From an uncultured Fulvivirga sp. (GTDB lineage: Bacteria; Bacteroidota; Bacteroidia; Cytophagales; Cyclobacteriaceae): a stretch of 64,000 nt of DNA. A program made the translations under genes and the position numbers. Every line of letters starts with the position of its first letter. Position 1 is the first letter of the stretch. The notes below the pieces were generated by a model. The model was not told the DNA's origin, made no database searches, and saw nothing but the letters and a program-made list of their open reading frames with translations. The DNA is taken from NCBI GenBank assembly GCA_947500555.1, contig CANMSE010000001.1, positions 620,001 to 684,000 of the forward strand, given 5' to 3'. Positions 10,341 through 19,959 of the stretch are shown here, one piece after another.

Positions 10341-10832
10341 CTATCTGCGTACAAGAACTGTTTCATGGAATTTTTGCTTCCAGCCATCTGACTCCCAGAC
10401 ACCTACTATGTATTTGTAGTGATCTTTGTCGTTGTATATCCACGAATCTCTTAATTTCATTCCATGATACTCGTACTCATAGTGTATATTTTTACCTTCA
10501 AGTATTATGATTCCTAAAGTTACTCCCCCTTTAATGTCAAATTCATAGAACTCCAGATTATTGGTGGTTGCATTGAATATTCTTACACCTTCGTTTCGAA
10601 TCCCAAACTTTCGAGTTTTAGGATCTGTGGCAAACGTCTTTACATGAATCGCTTTATTGTCCAATATCTTGTTAAATTGATATTCTGTTTTTCCTTCAAA
10701 ACCCCCAAGTTGAGTACCCTCGGAAACCCAAGCTCCATCTATGAGGTCGTTAAATGCTTCTAATGAATTCTTCTGAGAGAATGCATTTGTTGCAATAGTT
10801 AATATGAAAAAGATAATCTTAATTGATTTCAT
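10341..10832 (-). CDS. Small secreted lipocalin-like protein of unknown function
   Basis: The 163-residue protein has a clear signal peptide (MKSIKIIFFILTIATNAFSQ). The rest is strand-rich and starts with LIDGAWVSEGTQLGGFEGKTEY, a pattern like the DUF1579/lipocalin-like small beta-barrels in which an opening Trp precedes the first strand. No catalytic motif is visible. It begins 12 nt after the stop of the DUF4287/DUF5655 gene and is probably co-transcribed with it. Role unknown. Confidence 0.7.
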   Translation of the reverse strand: MKSIKIIFFILTIATNAFSQKNSLEAFNDLIDGAWVSEGTQLGGFEGKTEYQFNKILDNKAIHVKTFATDPKTRKFGIRNEGVRIFNATTNNLEFYEFDIKGGVTLGIIILEGKNIHYEYEYHGMKLRDSWIYNDKDHYKYIVGVWESDGWKQKFHETVLVRR

Positions 10833-10844
10833 AGTTATAATTTT

Positions 10845-11417
10845 TTATTTGTTGAGCCGTTCGTAGGCCGTTTTTAGGTTGTTTATTAGATCATTATTGA
10901 TTTGAGATTCACCCACTATTTTTACCATATGGGATATCCGGGGCATACACCCTATACCTGTCGTTTTATGAAATAGTACTCCATCAGGCTCGCCATTCAG
11001 GTCCATTGCCAAACGTATTTCTTTTGATTTGATACCAATAGCTGCAAACTCTCGCTTGGCATTTAGTGAAGTATACGTTTTTTTAATTTCTATATGCGTT
11101 TCGGGTATTTTCTCCAAAACTGTCTGCATCAGATGCCCATAAAGCGGTTTCAGGTGTTCTTTTTTGACAAATTGATCGGTGAGTAATCCTGTTTCATTTT
11201 GATAAACAGGATTACCATTATTCATGTAAACTCCTGCCAGCAAAGATGCATTTACATGTCCAAAATCATACATTGATTTGAGCCAGTCCAATATTTCATT
11301 TCGATTTTTAAAGCCGGAATCTTTGATGATTTTCATCCATGATTCGAGTGTTTTACCTGACTCTTTAGACAGGTTGGCTAAAAATTCACTTTCAATAATT
11401 TGTGATGATTTCACCAT
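10845..11417 (-). CDS. DUF4287 and DUF5655 domain protein
   Basis: The 190-residue soluble protein has two recognisable halves. The N-terminus (GKTLESWMKIIKDSG, NEILDWLKSMYDFGHVNASL) matches DUF4287, a helical domain. The C-terminal half (KTYTSLNAKREFAAIGIKSK, IRLAMDLNG) matches DUF5655. The pairing is widespread in bacteria and has no assigned biochemical role. It sits between a DUF1761 membrane protein (24 nt upstream) and the secreted lipocalin-like gene (12 nt downstream), all on the minus strand, suggesting a small accessory operon. Confidence 0.8.
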   Translation of the reverse strand: MVKSSQIIESEFLANLSKESGKTLESWMKIIKDSGFKNRNEILDWLKSMYDFGHVNASLLAGVYMNNGNPVYQNETGLLTDQFVKKEHLKPLYGHLMQTVLEKIPETHIEIKKTYTSLNAKREFAAIGIKSKEIRLAMDLNGEPDGVLFHKTTGIGCMPRISHMVKIVGESQINNDLINNLKTAYERLNK

Positions 11418-11441
11418 AGTTTTCTTCTTTCAGATGTATAA

Positions 11442-11849
11442 TTATCTCCAGACGCCCATTATGAAACCTATAGCCGTAAAATAGATGATGATATAGCCGC
11501 TATTAATAAAAATATATTTCCAGCTTTTCTGCTCGAATAGGGCAATTATTGTAAAAATGGCTCCGGCCCATCCAAAGCCAGTTAAAAACCCTGCAGTCAT
11601 ACCCCAAACCCAATCGGTAGCAGCATCTGCCAAGAAAAAGGCCATGTTATATGCCATTAATAAACTGATGATAAATGCCAGCCCATAAACCTTGAGGTTA
11701 TTTTGGTTATTGATTTGATCATCAGTTAACTGATTCTCCACTTTCCAGCGCTGGTAAAACAAAGCAGGCGAATACCAAAGTGCTCCTAACAAAAGATTAA
11801 AAACTGCAGCTACAAGAACTGCAAGATGATTGATTTCCATGTTTTCCAT
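11442..11849 (-). CDS. DUF1761 family small membrane protein
   Basis: Of 135 residues nearly all fall in four hydrophobic helices. The N-terminal segment LAVLVAAVFNLLLGALWYSP with the following W is characteristic of DUF1761. Function is unknown. Two in-frame ATGs (11849 and 11840) compete; the second is preceded by GGAAAAC, and either gives a full first helix. It is the first gene of a probable three-gene unit running to 10341. Confidence 0.78.
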   Translation of the reverse strand: MENMEINHLAVLVAAVFNLLLGALWYSPALFYQRWKVENQLTDDQINNQNNLKVYGLAFIISLLMAYNMAFFLADAATDWVWGMTAGFLTGFGWAGAIFTIIALFEQKSWKYIFINSGYIIIYFTAIGFIMGVWR

Positions 11850-11942
11850 TTTAAATTCTTTAGTGATTTTTTCGACTAATTATGTACTAAAGATTAGCAT
11901 ATGGAAATTCAAAAAATTGTAAAAAATTGACCTGAGCTCTTA

Positions 11943-12758
11943 CTATACCAGTGGTACGTAATTAATAAATTCTCCTTTTTCCTTCATGAATTTTTTTGGA
12001 TTAAATCCTGAGAAATACTTGAACTCTTTTATAAAATGTGCCTGATCATAATATCCACAGTCGTACGAAAGTTGTGTCCAATCTACTTTTTCTCCTAAGT
12101 CTATTTTGCCAAGTACTTGATTGAATCTTATAATTCGATGATACTGTTTTGGAGTAAGACCTACATGTTTTTTAAATAACTGAATGAAGTGTCTCTGCGA
12201 ATATCCTGTTTTATCGACTATCTCTTTAATGGCCGTTGAAGTAGGGTTAAGCATCGTTTCCTCAACTGCATATTGTATTACAGCTTCGGGGATGGACATA
12301 CTTTTTGCCCTGTTTATAAGCCACTTACTGGCCCAATCAAATTTTTGATCTATATCCTTTTGATCAATGATACCATTTCGCAAATCGTCCACAGATGAAC
12401 CAAAAACCAACTCTGCATCAATTACCAAGTCATTAAGTTCATTAACTGGCAAATGCAGAATTGAATAAGCAGCCGAAGGTTTAAACTGGACGACCATCAT
12501 GGCCGTTTGAATTCCTGAACTGATAGAGATATATCCAGATTGCATGCCAGATACCCAGGAATGAGTGTACTTTTTTTGCTCGGCTAATTTTTGATTATCA
12601 TAGATGAATTGTGGTTTGTCATTTAATTCCAGAATTAAGTTAACAGTACCATCGGGAATCAATCGTTCTATGGAGTGTGTTGGATTATATTCCGTGTATA
12701 CAATAGACGAAACATAATTGTTTAAAGGAAAAGCTGGGATGTGCTGTTTGAAAATCAA
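11943..12758 (-). CDS. AraC-family transcriptional regulator
   Basis: The 271-residue regulator has a C-terminal double helix-turn-helix of the AraC/XylS type (TGYSQRHFIQLFKKHVGLTP, then CGYYDQAHFIKEFKYFSGFNP, about residues 185-255). The N-terminal about 160 residues resemble the DUF6597/effector-like domain often joined to such HTHs in Bacteroidota. The start is a TTG (12756-12758): an in-frame stop lies two codons upstream and there is no early ATG, while the N-terminal sequence after it fits the family. Targets are unknown; the nearest candidates are the 11849-10341 unit downstream or the operon upstream. Confidence 0.85.
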   Translation of the reverse strand: MIFKQHIPAFPLNNYVSSIVYTEYNPTHSIERLIPDGTVNLILELNDKPQFIYDNQKLAEQKKYTHSWVSGMQSGYISISSGIQTAMMVVQFKPSAAYSILHLPVNELNDLVIDAELVFGSSVDDLRNGIIDQKDIDQKFDWASKWLINRAKSMSIPEAVIQYAVEETMLNPTSTAIKEIVDKTGYSQRHFIQLFKKHVGLTPKQYHRIIRFNQVLGKIDLGEKVDWTQLSYDCGYYDQAHFIKEFKYFSGFNPKKFMKEKGEFINYVPLV

Positions 12759-12825
12759 GCTTCAATATTAGGAATAGACTTAAATCTATTAATCTCTACT
12801 ATATTCTGGAAATTTTTACCAGTGA

Positions 12826-13920
12826 TTAGAGTGTAAACCCTGCACCAAACTCTACCATATCAGCTGTTCTACTATGAGATTTAAGGCTTACTTGTGAAAA
12901 TATATTTCTAGTAAAATTATACTTAATCCCATATCGCTGATACCAGGATGAATAATATGCCTGGGGTTTATAAACATATACTCCTCCCTGTATTATGACA
13001 GAAACTTTGCTGATTAGCAATTCTGTTCCAAGAGTTAAAGCCAGCTGTTCTGTGCCATTATCCAACTGCTCATCTTCACTTATTCCCGCTTTTTCTCTAT
13101 AAACAATATTGCTCTTAACTATAGACTCCTGATTATATTTAAAGGCATCAATACCAAACAGTAGCCTATTAAATTTAGAAAGCTGTTTTGATCCATAGAA
13201 GGATAGACTGTAGGCTTTCTGCTTATCGTCAATTTCCCATACTTCACGCCAAGACATTGAACCTCTTACTGTGTAACGTATTTTGTTATCTAAACCGGAA
13301 TCACGCTCCATACTCTTTATTTCAACTGACTTTGGTAGGTATCTAATACCTACACCGATGATTGGATAATTCATTCCGTTGTTGGGCATATTCAAACGGC
13401 CATTCGAATAATGTCTAAATGCCAGATTGACATTAAAAAAGTACTTTTCACTTAATTGAAATTCCTTATGAATTGTACCTCTCAGCACATAACTAATGGT
13501 GCTACTGATGGCCGTATTTTGATTATTGGTTTCAGGCTCGAAGGTTACCGATGAATAAACGAGACCAGTACCAATGTTCATCCTCCATTTATGCTTTTTC
13601 TTACCGGCCGTAAAGTCAAGATAGGTCGTCAGGCTCACCACTTCACCAAGCTCTGAAGGTACTCCATAGTTGAAATATGAGGCAGCCACACCCCACTGCG
13701 GAAAATTATAAAAGTGATGCCAGTCTTTACTTCCATCCGCTATTTTATTGGCGTACAATTCAATACCGTGAAGGTTTGTGAACTCCAGTTGCTTCATCTC
13801 CTTCTTATACTTTAAAACAGCTCCATAATATGGATTAACTCCATAAGACCAGCTTTTATTTTGACTAAAAACAAAGCCTGATATAAACAATAGGGAAAAA
13901 GCGACTGAAAATCGTTTCAT
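12826..13920 (-). CDS. PagL-like acyloxyacyl hydrolase (outer-membrane lipid A deacylase family)
   Basis: The 364-residue protein has a signal peptide ending in VFSQ and alternating beta-strand sequence throughout. The family signature FRHYSNGRLNMPNNGMN contains the catalytic pair His170 and Ser172. Known PagL enzymes remove the 3-O acyl chain of lipid A at the outer membrane. The protein is about twice the length of proteobacterial PagL, usual for Bacteroidota homologues that carry a further C-terminal barrel-like part. Its ATG overlaps the TAA of the PLP-enzyme gene by one base (TAATG), so translation is probably coupled. Activity on lipid A is inferred from the family. Confidence 0.82.
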   Translation of the reverse strand: MKRFSVAFSLLFISGFVFSQNKSWSYGVNPYYGAVLKYKKEMKQLEFTNLHGIELYANKIADGSKDWHHFYNFPQWGVAASYFNYGVPSELGEVVSLTTYLDFTAGKKKHKWRMNIGTGLVYSSVTFEPETNNQNTAISSTISYVLRGTIHKEFQLSEKYFFNVNLAFRHYSNGRLNMPNNGMNYPIIGVGIRYLPKSVEIKSMERDSGLDNKIRYTVRGSMSWREVWEIDDKQKAYSLSFYGSKQLSKFNRLLFGIDAFKYNQESIVKSNIVYREKAGISEDEQLDNGTEQLALTLGTELLISKVSVIIQGGVYVYKPQAYYSSWYQRYGIKYNFTRNIFSQVSLKSHSRTADMVEFGAGFTL

Positions 13921-15110
13921 TAAGGTTTTACGAATTGAGTTAATAAGTTTATAAACTTATCTATTTCCTCCTTTGTATTATAATAGTGAACTGATGCCCT
14001 AAGTATAGAGTCAAGTGATCGGTTTTCCATGTCCACACGAGTGCCACTTTTAATAGCTACTACGGTATTGATATTATGTTCCAGAAATCTTTCCTTCAGT
14101 TGATGAGTAGATATAGTATTTGAATAAAACGTAACAATACCAGATTTTATCTCACCAATATCCGTAACAATAACTTCCTCAATTCTTGATAGTTCTTTCC
14201 TCAAGTAATCTGCTAATAACTGAACTCTTTCCCATATCGTTTCCATACCCAAATTGACCGCCTGACTGACTGCGGTAGAAAGGCCAAGCTTAGCTGCTAG
14301 ATTGCACTCCCAGGTTTCAAATCTTCTTGCATCTTCCCTAATATCAATTGTATCCTTCGATATCCATTCTGCTGAGTGTAGATCAAGGTTTAAAGGACTG
14401 AGTTCACTAAAACGAATTTTTTTTGCAAATAAGAACCCTGTTCCACGAGGTCCTCTCAAATATTTCCTGCCAGTTGCAGAAAGAAAATCACAGCCAATTT
14501 TACGCACATCAATTGGGTATTGTCCAACCGATTGGCATGCATCTAGTTGATAAAGAACATTGTACTTCTCAGCTATTTTACCAACCTCTTGAGCAGGATT
14601 TACTAACCCACTATTTGTGGGCATATGAGTGATTGAAATTAGCTTTGATTTAGAAGAAAGTTTCCCTGTGAGATCTTCCAAGCTCAGTTCGCCAGTCGGT
14701 TTCTGATCGATCAGTACTATGCGAATACCAAAGCGTTTTTGCGCATTTAAAAAGGCTATATAATTACTTGCATAGGAGGTACTATCACAAAGTATTTCAT
14801 CTCCACTTTGAAAATTAATAGCCCAAAACACACGTAACCATGCTACGGTAGCACTTTCTGTGAAGGCAATTTCATCTCTATTGGCATTGATTAGTTCAGC
14901 TACATTATCATAAAACTGATCAATACGTTGAGCATATTTCGCAGCTACTTCATAACCCCCTATAAGTGATTCTTGTTCCAGATAATCTACTTGTGTTCGC
15001 AGAGTTTCTTCTGATACAAGTGCGGCACCAGCATTATTAAAATGAATTTTTTCATCACACCCTGGCGTCTTCTGTCGGATATCAGTAATATCTTCTAATC
15101 TGCTACCCAT
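13920..15110 (-). CDS. Class-V aminotransferase-fold PLP enzyme (cysteine desulfurase/epimerase-like)
   Basis: A 396-residue fold-type I PLP enzyme. Visible are FNNAGAAL at the N-terminus, the cofactor-pyridine Asp190 in QLDACQSVGQYPIDV, and the Schiff-base Lys216 in SATGRKYLRGPRGTGFLF. The last motif resembles hercynylcysteine sulfoxide lyase and isopenicillin-N-epimerase-like proteins more than IscS or SufS; no active-site Cys loop of IscS type was recognised. Reaction unknown, perhaps a C-S lyase or decarboxylase/racemase. It overlaps the upstream lipoprotein gene by 16 bp and the downstream PagL-like gene by 1 bp, placing it firmly in this operon. Confidence 0.85.
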   Translation of the reverse strand: MGSRLEDITDIRQKTPGCDEKIHFNNAGAALVSEETLRTQVDYLEQESLIGGYEVAAKYAQRIDQFYDNVAELINANRDEIAFTESATVAWLRVFWAINFQSGDEILCDSTSYASNYIAFLNAQKRFGIRIVLIDQKPTGELSLEDLTGKLSSKSKLISITHMPTNSGLVNPAQEVGKIAEKYNVLYQLDACQSVGQYPIDVRKIGCDFLSATGRKYLRGPRGTGFLFAKKIRFSELSPLNLDLHSAEWISKDTIDIREDARRFETWECNLAAKLGLSTAVSQAVNLGMETIWERVQLLADYLRKELSRIEEVIVTDIGEIKSGIVTFYSNTISTHQLKERFLEHNINTVVAIKSGTRVDMENRSLDSILRASVHYYNTKEEIDKFINLLTQFVKP

Positions 15111-15907
15111 CCAAAATCTGTAAATGCTTCTTTCGGTAGTGAATCATATACTTGAACATTTCGAGGACCTAAATTATCTGACCTGTCGGCCGACAGTTTC
15201 AAACCGTTATATTCCTGATAATTATCCCAAGGCCAAATTGCCGATGCGCTATCTTGTTGGGCATTGCTATAAAAGGCCCATTGCTTTACAAGAGAATCTC
15301 CCTTTGTAATGAAAATCTCGTATTTATTATTTGGAGAAACTCCAACGTCCACGAAAGTAAGTTCTAGTATATGAGCATCATCACCAGTTTCAATTTTTCC
15401 TTCTCCTAAATACTTTAATGTAACACCACTATCTTTTAGTTTGAATGGCATCACCAGCCAGTAAGAGTCATTAATCCATATTCTTTTAGCCCGCTCTAGT
15501 AGGTTTGAGATACTATCGGCATCGGTAATGTCCTTCCCTTTGAATTGAACTTTGCCAGTCTCATCATTAATATTAACCAAAAACACTAGTGAGTCTTTGG
15601 GCGCTTCAATCCTTACATCACCGGTATATTTATCCCAGATGAGGTCTCTTCTACCGAAAAAATTCCAGGAGATGTATCTGGTTGCATCCCATTTTTCACG
15701 ACCGCCCATGGCCATCATAGTAGCATCCGCCCAGCCAATAGCCAAACTGTCCGACTCAGACATATTAAATCCATCTGCATGTGGATTAACATCTGAAAGG
15801 GTTTCTATCGGGGCTTTCTCAGCAGGTTGACAATTGACAAAAAGGAATATCAGTGCACTAATTGCTACCTTTATCTTTGAGCTTGACGAAATCGAGGATT
15901 TTAACAT
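15095..15907 (-). CDS. Predicted lipoprotein, DUF6503-like
   Basis: The chosen ATG (15905-15907) starts a lipoprotein-type signal (SKIKVAISALIFLFVNC) with Cys26 as probable lipidation site; the frame is open to 15967 but that extension adds non-signal residues. The mature part has an ADATMMAMGGREKWDATRYISWNFFGRR stretch (split here only for length) resembling DUF6503-like periplasmic proteins, which have a LolA/LppX-like curved-sheet fold. A lipid- or ligand-carrier role is a guess. The start lies 50 bp inside the propeller gene and its end overlaps the PLP-enzyme gene by 16 bp. Confidence 0.75.
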   Translation of the reverse strand: MLKSSISSSSKIKVAISALIFLFVNCQPAEKAPIETLSDVNPHADGFNMSESDSLAIGWADATMMAMGGREKWDATRYISWNFFGRRDLIWDKYTGDVRIEAPKDSLVFLVNINDETGKVQFKGKDITDADSISNLLERAKRIWINDSYWLVMPFKLKDSGVTLKYLGEGKIETGDDAHILELTFVDVGVSPNNKYEIFITKGDSLVKQWAFYSNAQQDSASAIWPWDNYQEYNGLKLSADRSDNLGPRNVQVYDSLPKEAFTDFGWVAD

Positions 15908-18503
15908 TTTTTTCTTTAAAAACATACTTGCGAATAATACTCTCAACTGGAAGTACGATGATAGCAATTGTTACCTGAACTATAAAATCAAATACGGGGG
16001 AACTCTCATCGGCAAATTCGTTTTCTGCTATCGTCTGTATAAATTCAATAATAATGATGAGTGTAATTAAGGCAAGCAGGCGGCTAGCCAAACGATACTT
16101 AAAACCAAGATCCTTGAGTCGAACAGAAATAAACAATAACATGGTAAGCGCAGTAAACTCAAACGCATAGAACCAGGGACGCTTCCAATATGGTGGTACC
16201 ACTTTAAATGAAATTGGGGCTATTTCTCTAACCTCTCCGAACACGTCTTTAGAACGCAATTTTAACTTATATGACCCTTCAGGTAAATAGTTGAAATTGA
16301 TAATGTTGTATTCGTCTGACCAATCTGACCACTCTTTAGATAAGCCTTCAAGCAAATATTGATATTTTAAATCCAAAATACCTGAAAATTCTGGCTGAGT
16401 AAATTCAAAAGAAAGGGCATTTTTTGATTGCTCAAATCTAAGTTTCCGCTTATTTGATAGGATTTGACCCCCCGTCTTTATATGCTTTAAATACAAGTCA
16501 TATGTTTCAGAAATAGACGATGCTTTTCCTCCAATCTTTATAAGTTCATTTGATTCCGTTACAACCCAATGATTACCGTTCTGATCTATGGAAATGTAGT
16601 TGAGGTTATCGAAAACATTAAGAAGATTTTTGTCTTCAGTATCGGGAGTCCCAAGTTTAGACCAATGGTCATTATTCAATACCCATATAACTCCATTTGT
16701 ACCAACAAGATATCGTGAAACAGAATTATCTCGAGTAACAAGGGAATTAGTGGATTCATCAAAATCAAGCTGACCAGATTCATTGACAAATAAAATTTTA
16801 TCACCTACAGAAGTACCTAGTGTATTGAAAAGATAAGGATTCTCAATTGGGTAGATGTCCGAAGCAGAAATCTCATTGCCTTCAAGTTGAATATTAAATA
16901 TCTCGTCATCAGAGGTTAGCCATATTCGTCCTTTACCATCTTCAAATATGTGTTGGATAAGATCTCTGTAATCCGAAAAAAGATAGATTTCTTGATTATC
17001 TCCAGTGAGAGTAAAGGCTTTAATCTCTTCATTATATGTTGAAGCAAGGATTATTCTTGACTTTTGAGCAATTGTAAAATATTGAATCGGCTCCCTTGTA
17101 AGTGTTTTAGCATTCTCTCCACTGATCCTAAATATTCCATCCAGCCCAGCACAATAAAGTTGTTCTCTGTAACTGGTAAAGTGGGTTACTTTTGAATTAA
17201 TACCCGCGATTTTATGAAACTTATAACTTACAGATTTGAGCTCTTTACGTGTTTTTGACCTGTATATGATCTTTGTCGATTTCTTTGTCGCAGAAGCATT
17301 ATCCTGTTTATCTTTTTTCTTAAACAAGCCAAAAAGACCTCGTTTATCCTTTTGCTGTTCTTGCTCCGCATCTTTTACACCAACCTCTACTCTTTGTTTC
17401 TGAAGATATTCAGTCTCTTCATATTGTTTTACCTTCTGAAGGTAGAAAAGTCCTTGGCTAGTACCTACATAAAGACTATCATGATGATTAACGACCGATA
17501 GTATATTCCCTTCCAGTCCTTCGTAATTACTAAAGTTTTTAAACGGTATTTGAGGAGAAATTCTTGTGAAACCATTACTATGAGCTACCCATATTCCGCC
17601 ATTGGAATCCTTCGAAAAAGCAAATACTTCATTATCTGGTAGGCCAGATTGATAGTTGACTATTTGCTCAATCTTTTTAGTCTCAACGTTGATAAAAATC
17701 ACGCCTCCCTTTAACGTAGCTATTGCAACAAGGGATTTATCAACCCATAATGCATCTATAAAACCACTTTGAGATAAGTAGTCATCGTCTATCTGAAATG
17801 GACTTATTTTACCATTTGCAATTGTAAACAGTTTATTATCGAAAGTACCTAGCAATCGTTGATCACTATTGGGGTTATCAATGATAAATTCAATCCCTAG
17901 CTGTGCTGTTCCTTTGATATCAGGTTCGGTGATTTTATCTCCATCTAAATACATCAGACCACTGTTCTCAGTACTCACAAATAGTTGATCATTGCTTAGA
18001 AAAATCTCATAAATATCACCATTGTACTTTGATTCAATTTTAGAGATCTCACCTGTATTTAGGTGATAAGAATATATCACATTATTTCCTAAACCAATTA
18101 GTTGGCCTTTATGAAAGAGTAATTGATAGATAGGCCCCACACTGGAAGTGCTATCTGCTAAGGTTTGATATTCAAGCTTGTTTTCATCATTAAATACGAA
18201 CTGGCCCAAACCATTATAACCTGCACCATAGATAGTATTGGTGGTGCTATCTAAAGCCAAAGAAAAAATAGAGGTAGGTGTCGTTGTATGTTCCCAACTA
18301 TGTCCGTCAAATCGCACTAACCCCGCTCTATTGGCTATATTGATAATACCGAAGTTGTCTTGAATTAAATCAAAATTAGTATGATCAATCAACTCACTTT
18401 TATGACTGTGATGCGTCATAAAGTAGTCCCCATTTTGGGCAAATAGGGTGCTCTGCAATAGAGTGATTACCAATACTATACCTACTAAAGATTTATAGTT
18501 CAT
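15858..18503 (-). CDS. Two-component-regulator-type propeller protein with Y_Y_Y domain and TM tail, no kinase
   Basis: About 881 residues. Signal peptide (MNYKSLVGIVLVITLLQSTLFAQ), then repeated propeller blades (GLVRFDGHSWEH, NGGIWVAHSNGFTRI, GVIWVLNNDHWSKLG, NGNHWVVTESNELIKIG). A Y_Y_Y-like beta domain follows (LKYQYLLEGLSKEWSDW, INFNYLPEGSYKLKLRSKD). In hybrid two-component systems a kinase or HTH comes next; here there are only about three TM helices and a short basic tail. A Lys/Gln-rich insert (QKDKRGLFGLFKKKDKQDN) interrupts one blade. I start at the ATG 18501-18503, at the signal peptide. It heads a four-gene overlapping operon, so it may sense something for the lipoprotein/PagL genes; that is inference. 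Confidence 0.82.
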   Translation of the reverse strand: MNYKSLVGIVLVITLLQSTLFAQNGDYFMTHHSHKSELIDHTNFDLIQDNFGIINIANRAGLVRFDGHSWEHTTTPTSIFSLALDSTTNTIYGAGYNGLGQFVFNDENKLEYQTLADSTSSVGPIYQLLFHKGQLIGLGNNVIYSYHLNTGEISKIESKYNGDIYEIFLSNDQLFVSTENSGLMYLDGDKITEPDIKGTAQLGIEFIIDNPNSDQRLLGTFDNKLFTIANGKISPFQIDDDYLSQSGFIDALWVDKSLVAIATLKGGVIFINVETKKIEQIVNYQSGLPDNEVFAFSKDSNGGIWVAHSNGFTRISPQIPFKNFSNYEGLEGNILSVVNHHDSLYVGTSQGLFYLQKVKQYEETEYLQKQRVEVGVKDAEQEQQKDKRGLFGLFKKKDKQDNASATKKSTKIIYRSKTRKELKSVSYKFHKIAGINSKVTHFTSYREQLYCAGLDGIFRISGENAKTLTREPIQYFTIAQKSRIILASTYNEEIKAFTLTGDNQEIYLFSDYRDLIQHIFEDGKGRIWLTSDDEIFNIQLEGNEISASDIYPIENPYLFNTLGTSVGDKILFVNESGQLDFDESTNSLVTRDNSVSRYLVGTNGVIWVLNNDHWSKLGTPDTEDKNLLNVFDNLNYISIDQNGNHWVVTESNELIKIGGKASSISETYDLYLKHIKTGGQILSNKRKLRFEQSKNALSFEFTQPEFSGILDLKYQYLLEGLSKEWSDWSDEYNIINFNYLPEGSYKLKLRSKDVFGEVREIAPISFKVVPPYWKRPWFYAFEFTALTMLLFISVRLKDLGFKYRLASRLLALITLIIIIEFIQTIAENEFADESSPVFDFIVQVTIAIIVLPVESIIRKYVFKEKNVKILDFVKLKDKGSN

Positions 18504-18530
18504 AAATGTGACTAAGCTAACTTTTTTGAA

Positions 18531-18560
18531 CAAAAAAACCTCGTTGGGATTAACGAGGTC
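18531..18560 (-). terminator. Rho-independent terminator downstream of gdhA
   Basis: ACCTCGTT (18538-18545) and AACGAGGT (18552-18559) form a perfect 8-bp stem with a 6-nt loop. On the minus strand the stem is followed by seven T (complement of 18531-18537), matching the end of gdhA about 30 nt earlier. Confidence 0.85.
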
Positions 18561-18589
18561 TTTAATTGAACAAATTAGTATTAGAAAAG

Positions 18590-19939
18590 TTAAATTATTC
18601 CTTGAGCTAGCATCGCATCAGCTACCTTAACAAAGCCCGCAATATTTGCTCCTGCCTGGTAGTTTCCCTCCATTCCATACTCTTTTGCAGCGTGCAAGCA
18701 TGAGTCATGAATATCTTTCATAATGGCCCTCAATTTAGTATCAACTTCCTCTCTTGTCCAGTATATGCCCGAGTAATTTTGTACCATCTCCAATCCGGAT
18801 GTACCAACTCCACCGGCATTAGAAGCTTTTCCGGGTGCGTATGAAACCCCGCCATCCAGCAGTATTTCAATTGCATCAGAAGTGGTAGGCATGTTAGCCC
18901 CCTCGGCAAGTAGTTTCACCCCTCCTTTAACTAGGTTTTCAGCATCTTTAGAACGGATCTCGTTCTGTGTTGCACATGGAAAAGCACAGTCAGCTTCATG
19001 CGCCCATAAAGGATTATGATCAGAAGATTTGTCCGTTTCAAAATATTCAGCAGAAGAATACTTATCAGCATATTCTTTAATCCTACCCCGCTTTTCATTT
19101 TTAAGCTCCATAATATATTCAAGCTTCTCTTGGCTAATACCATCAGCATCATAGATGTAGCCTGAAGAATCAGAGGCTGTCACTGGTTTCGCACCCAAAA
19201 TACAGAGCTTTTTCATTGCAAATTGCGCTACATTTCCGGAACCAGAAACAAGGCAGGTTTTGCCTTTAAAAGAATCGTTGCTTTCTGCCAGCATATTCTG
19301 AGCAAAATATATCAACCCGTAACCTGTGGCTTCAGGTCTTATCAAAGATCCTCCCCAACCCTGACCTTTACCTGTCAATACACCAGTAAATTCATTCTGT
19401 ATTTTTTTATAGGCTCCAAACATATAGCCTATCTCACGTCCCCCTACACCAATATCTCCCGCAGGTACGTCCAATCGGTGACCTATGTGTTTTGAAAGCT
19501 CTGACATAAATGCCTGACAAAACCTCATAACTTCCCCGTCTGATTTACCCTTAGGGTTGAAATCGGATCCTCCTTTACCGCCTCCCATAGGTAAGCCAGT
19601 TAGCGCATTTTTGAAAATTTGCTCAAAAGCAAGAAACTTCAAAATACTTGGGTTGACTGAAGGGTGAAATCGGAGGCCTCCTTTGTATGGGCCAATGGCA
19701 CTGTTCATCTGAACTCTGTAGCCTTTATTAACTTGCACTTCACCTTTGTCATCCACCCAGGTCACTCTGAAACTAATCAAACGCTCTGGCTCAGTCATTC
19801 TCTCAAAAAGCTTTGCTTTCTGATACTTTGGGTTTTTCTTGATAACGGCTTCTACGGTCTCATAAACTTCTTCAACGGCCTGATGAAACTCCGATTCCCC
19901 TGGATTTCTATCAATAACGGATTTGAGTAATTTGGACAT
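18590..19939 (-). CDS. gdhA: Glutamate dehydrogenase, NADP-specific type
   Basis: The 449-residue hexameric-type GDH interconverts 2-oxoglutarate plus ammonium and glutamate. Family motifs are PYKGGLRFHP, GLPMGGGKGGSDFNPKG (active-site Lys region), PAGDIGVGGREIGYMFGAYKK, and a Rossmann segment CLVSGSGNVAQFA. KGGSDFNPKGKSD and the overall length match the bacterial NADPH-linked, 50-kDa class. It is monocistronic: a promoter candidate lies just upstream and a strong terminator downstream. It gives the cell an ammonium-assimilation route under nitrogen-rich conditions. Confidence 0.95.
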   Translation of the reverse strand: MSKLLKSVIDRNPGESEFHQAVEEVYETVEAVIKKNPKYQKAKLFERMTEPERLISFRVTWVDDKGEVQVNKGYRVQMNSAIGPYKGGLRFHPSVNPSILKFLAFEQIFKNALTGLPMGGGKGGSDFNPKGKSDGEVMRFCQAFMSELSKHIGHRLDVPAGDIGVGGREIGYMFGAYKKIQNEFTGVLTGKGQGWGGSLIRPEATGYGLIYFAQNMLAESNDSFKGKTCLVSGSGNVAQFAMKKLCILGAKPVTASDSSGYIYDADGISQEKLEYIMELKNEKRGRIKEYADKYSSAEYFETDKSSDHNPLWAHEADCAFPCATQNEIRSKDAENLVKGGVKLLAEGANMPTTSDAIEILLDGGVSYAPGKASNAGGVGTSGLEMVQNYSGIYWTREEVDTKLRAIMKDIHDSCLHAAKEYGMEGNYQAGANIAGFVKVADAMLAQGII

Positions 19940-19959
19940 GGATGTATAAAATTTTTTGC

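Noticed and set aside
12773..12790. AATAGA/TCTATT hairpin between the PagL-like and AraC genes
   Set aside because: Only six A/T-rich pairs and no T tract in the right place.
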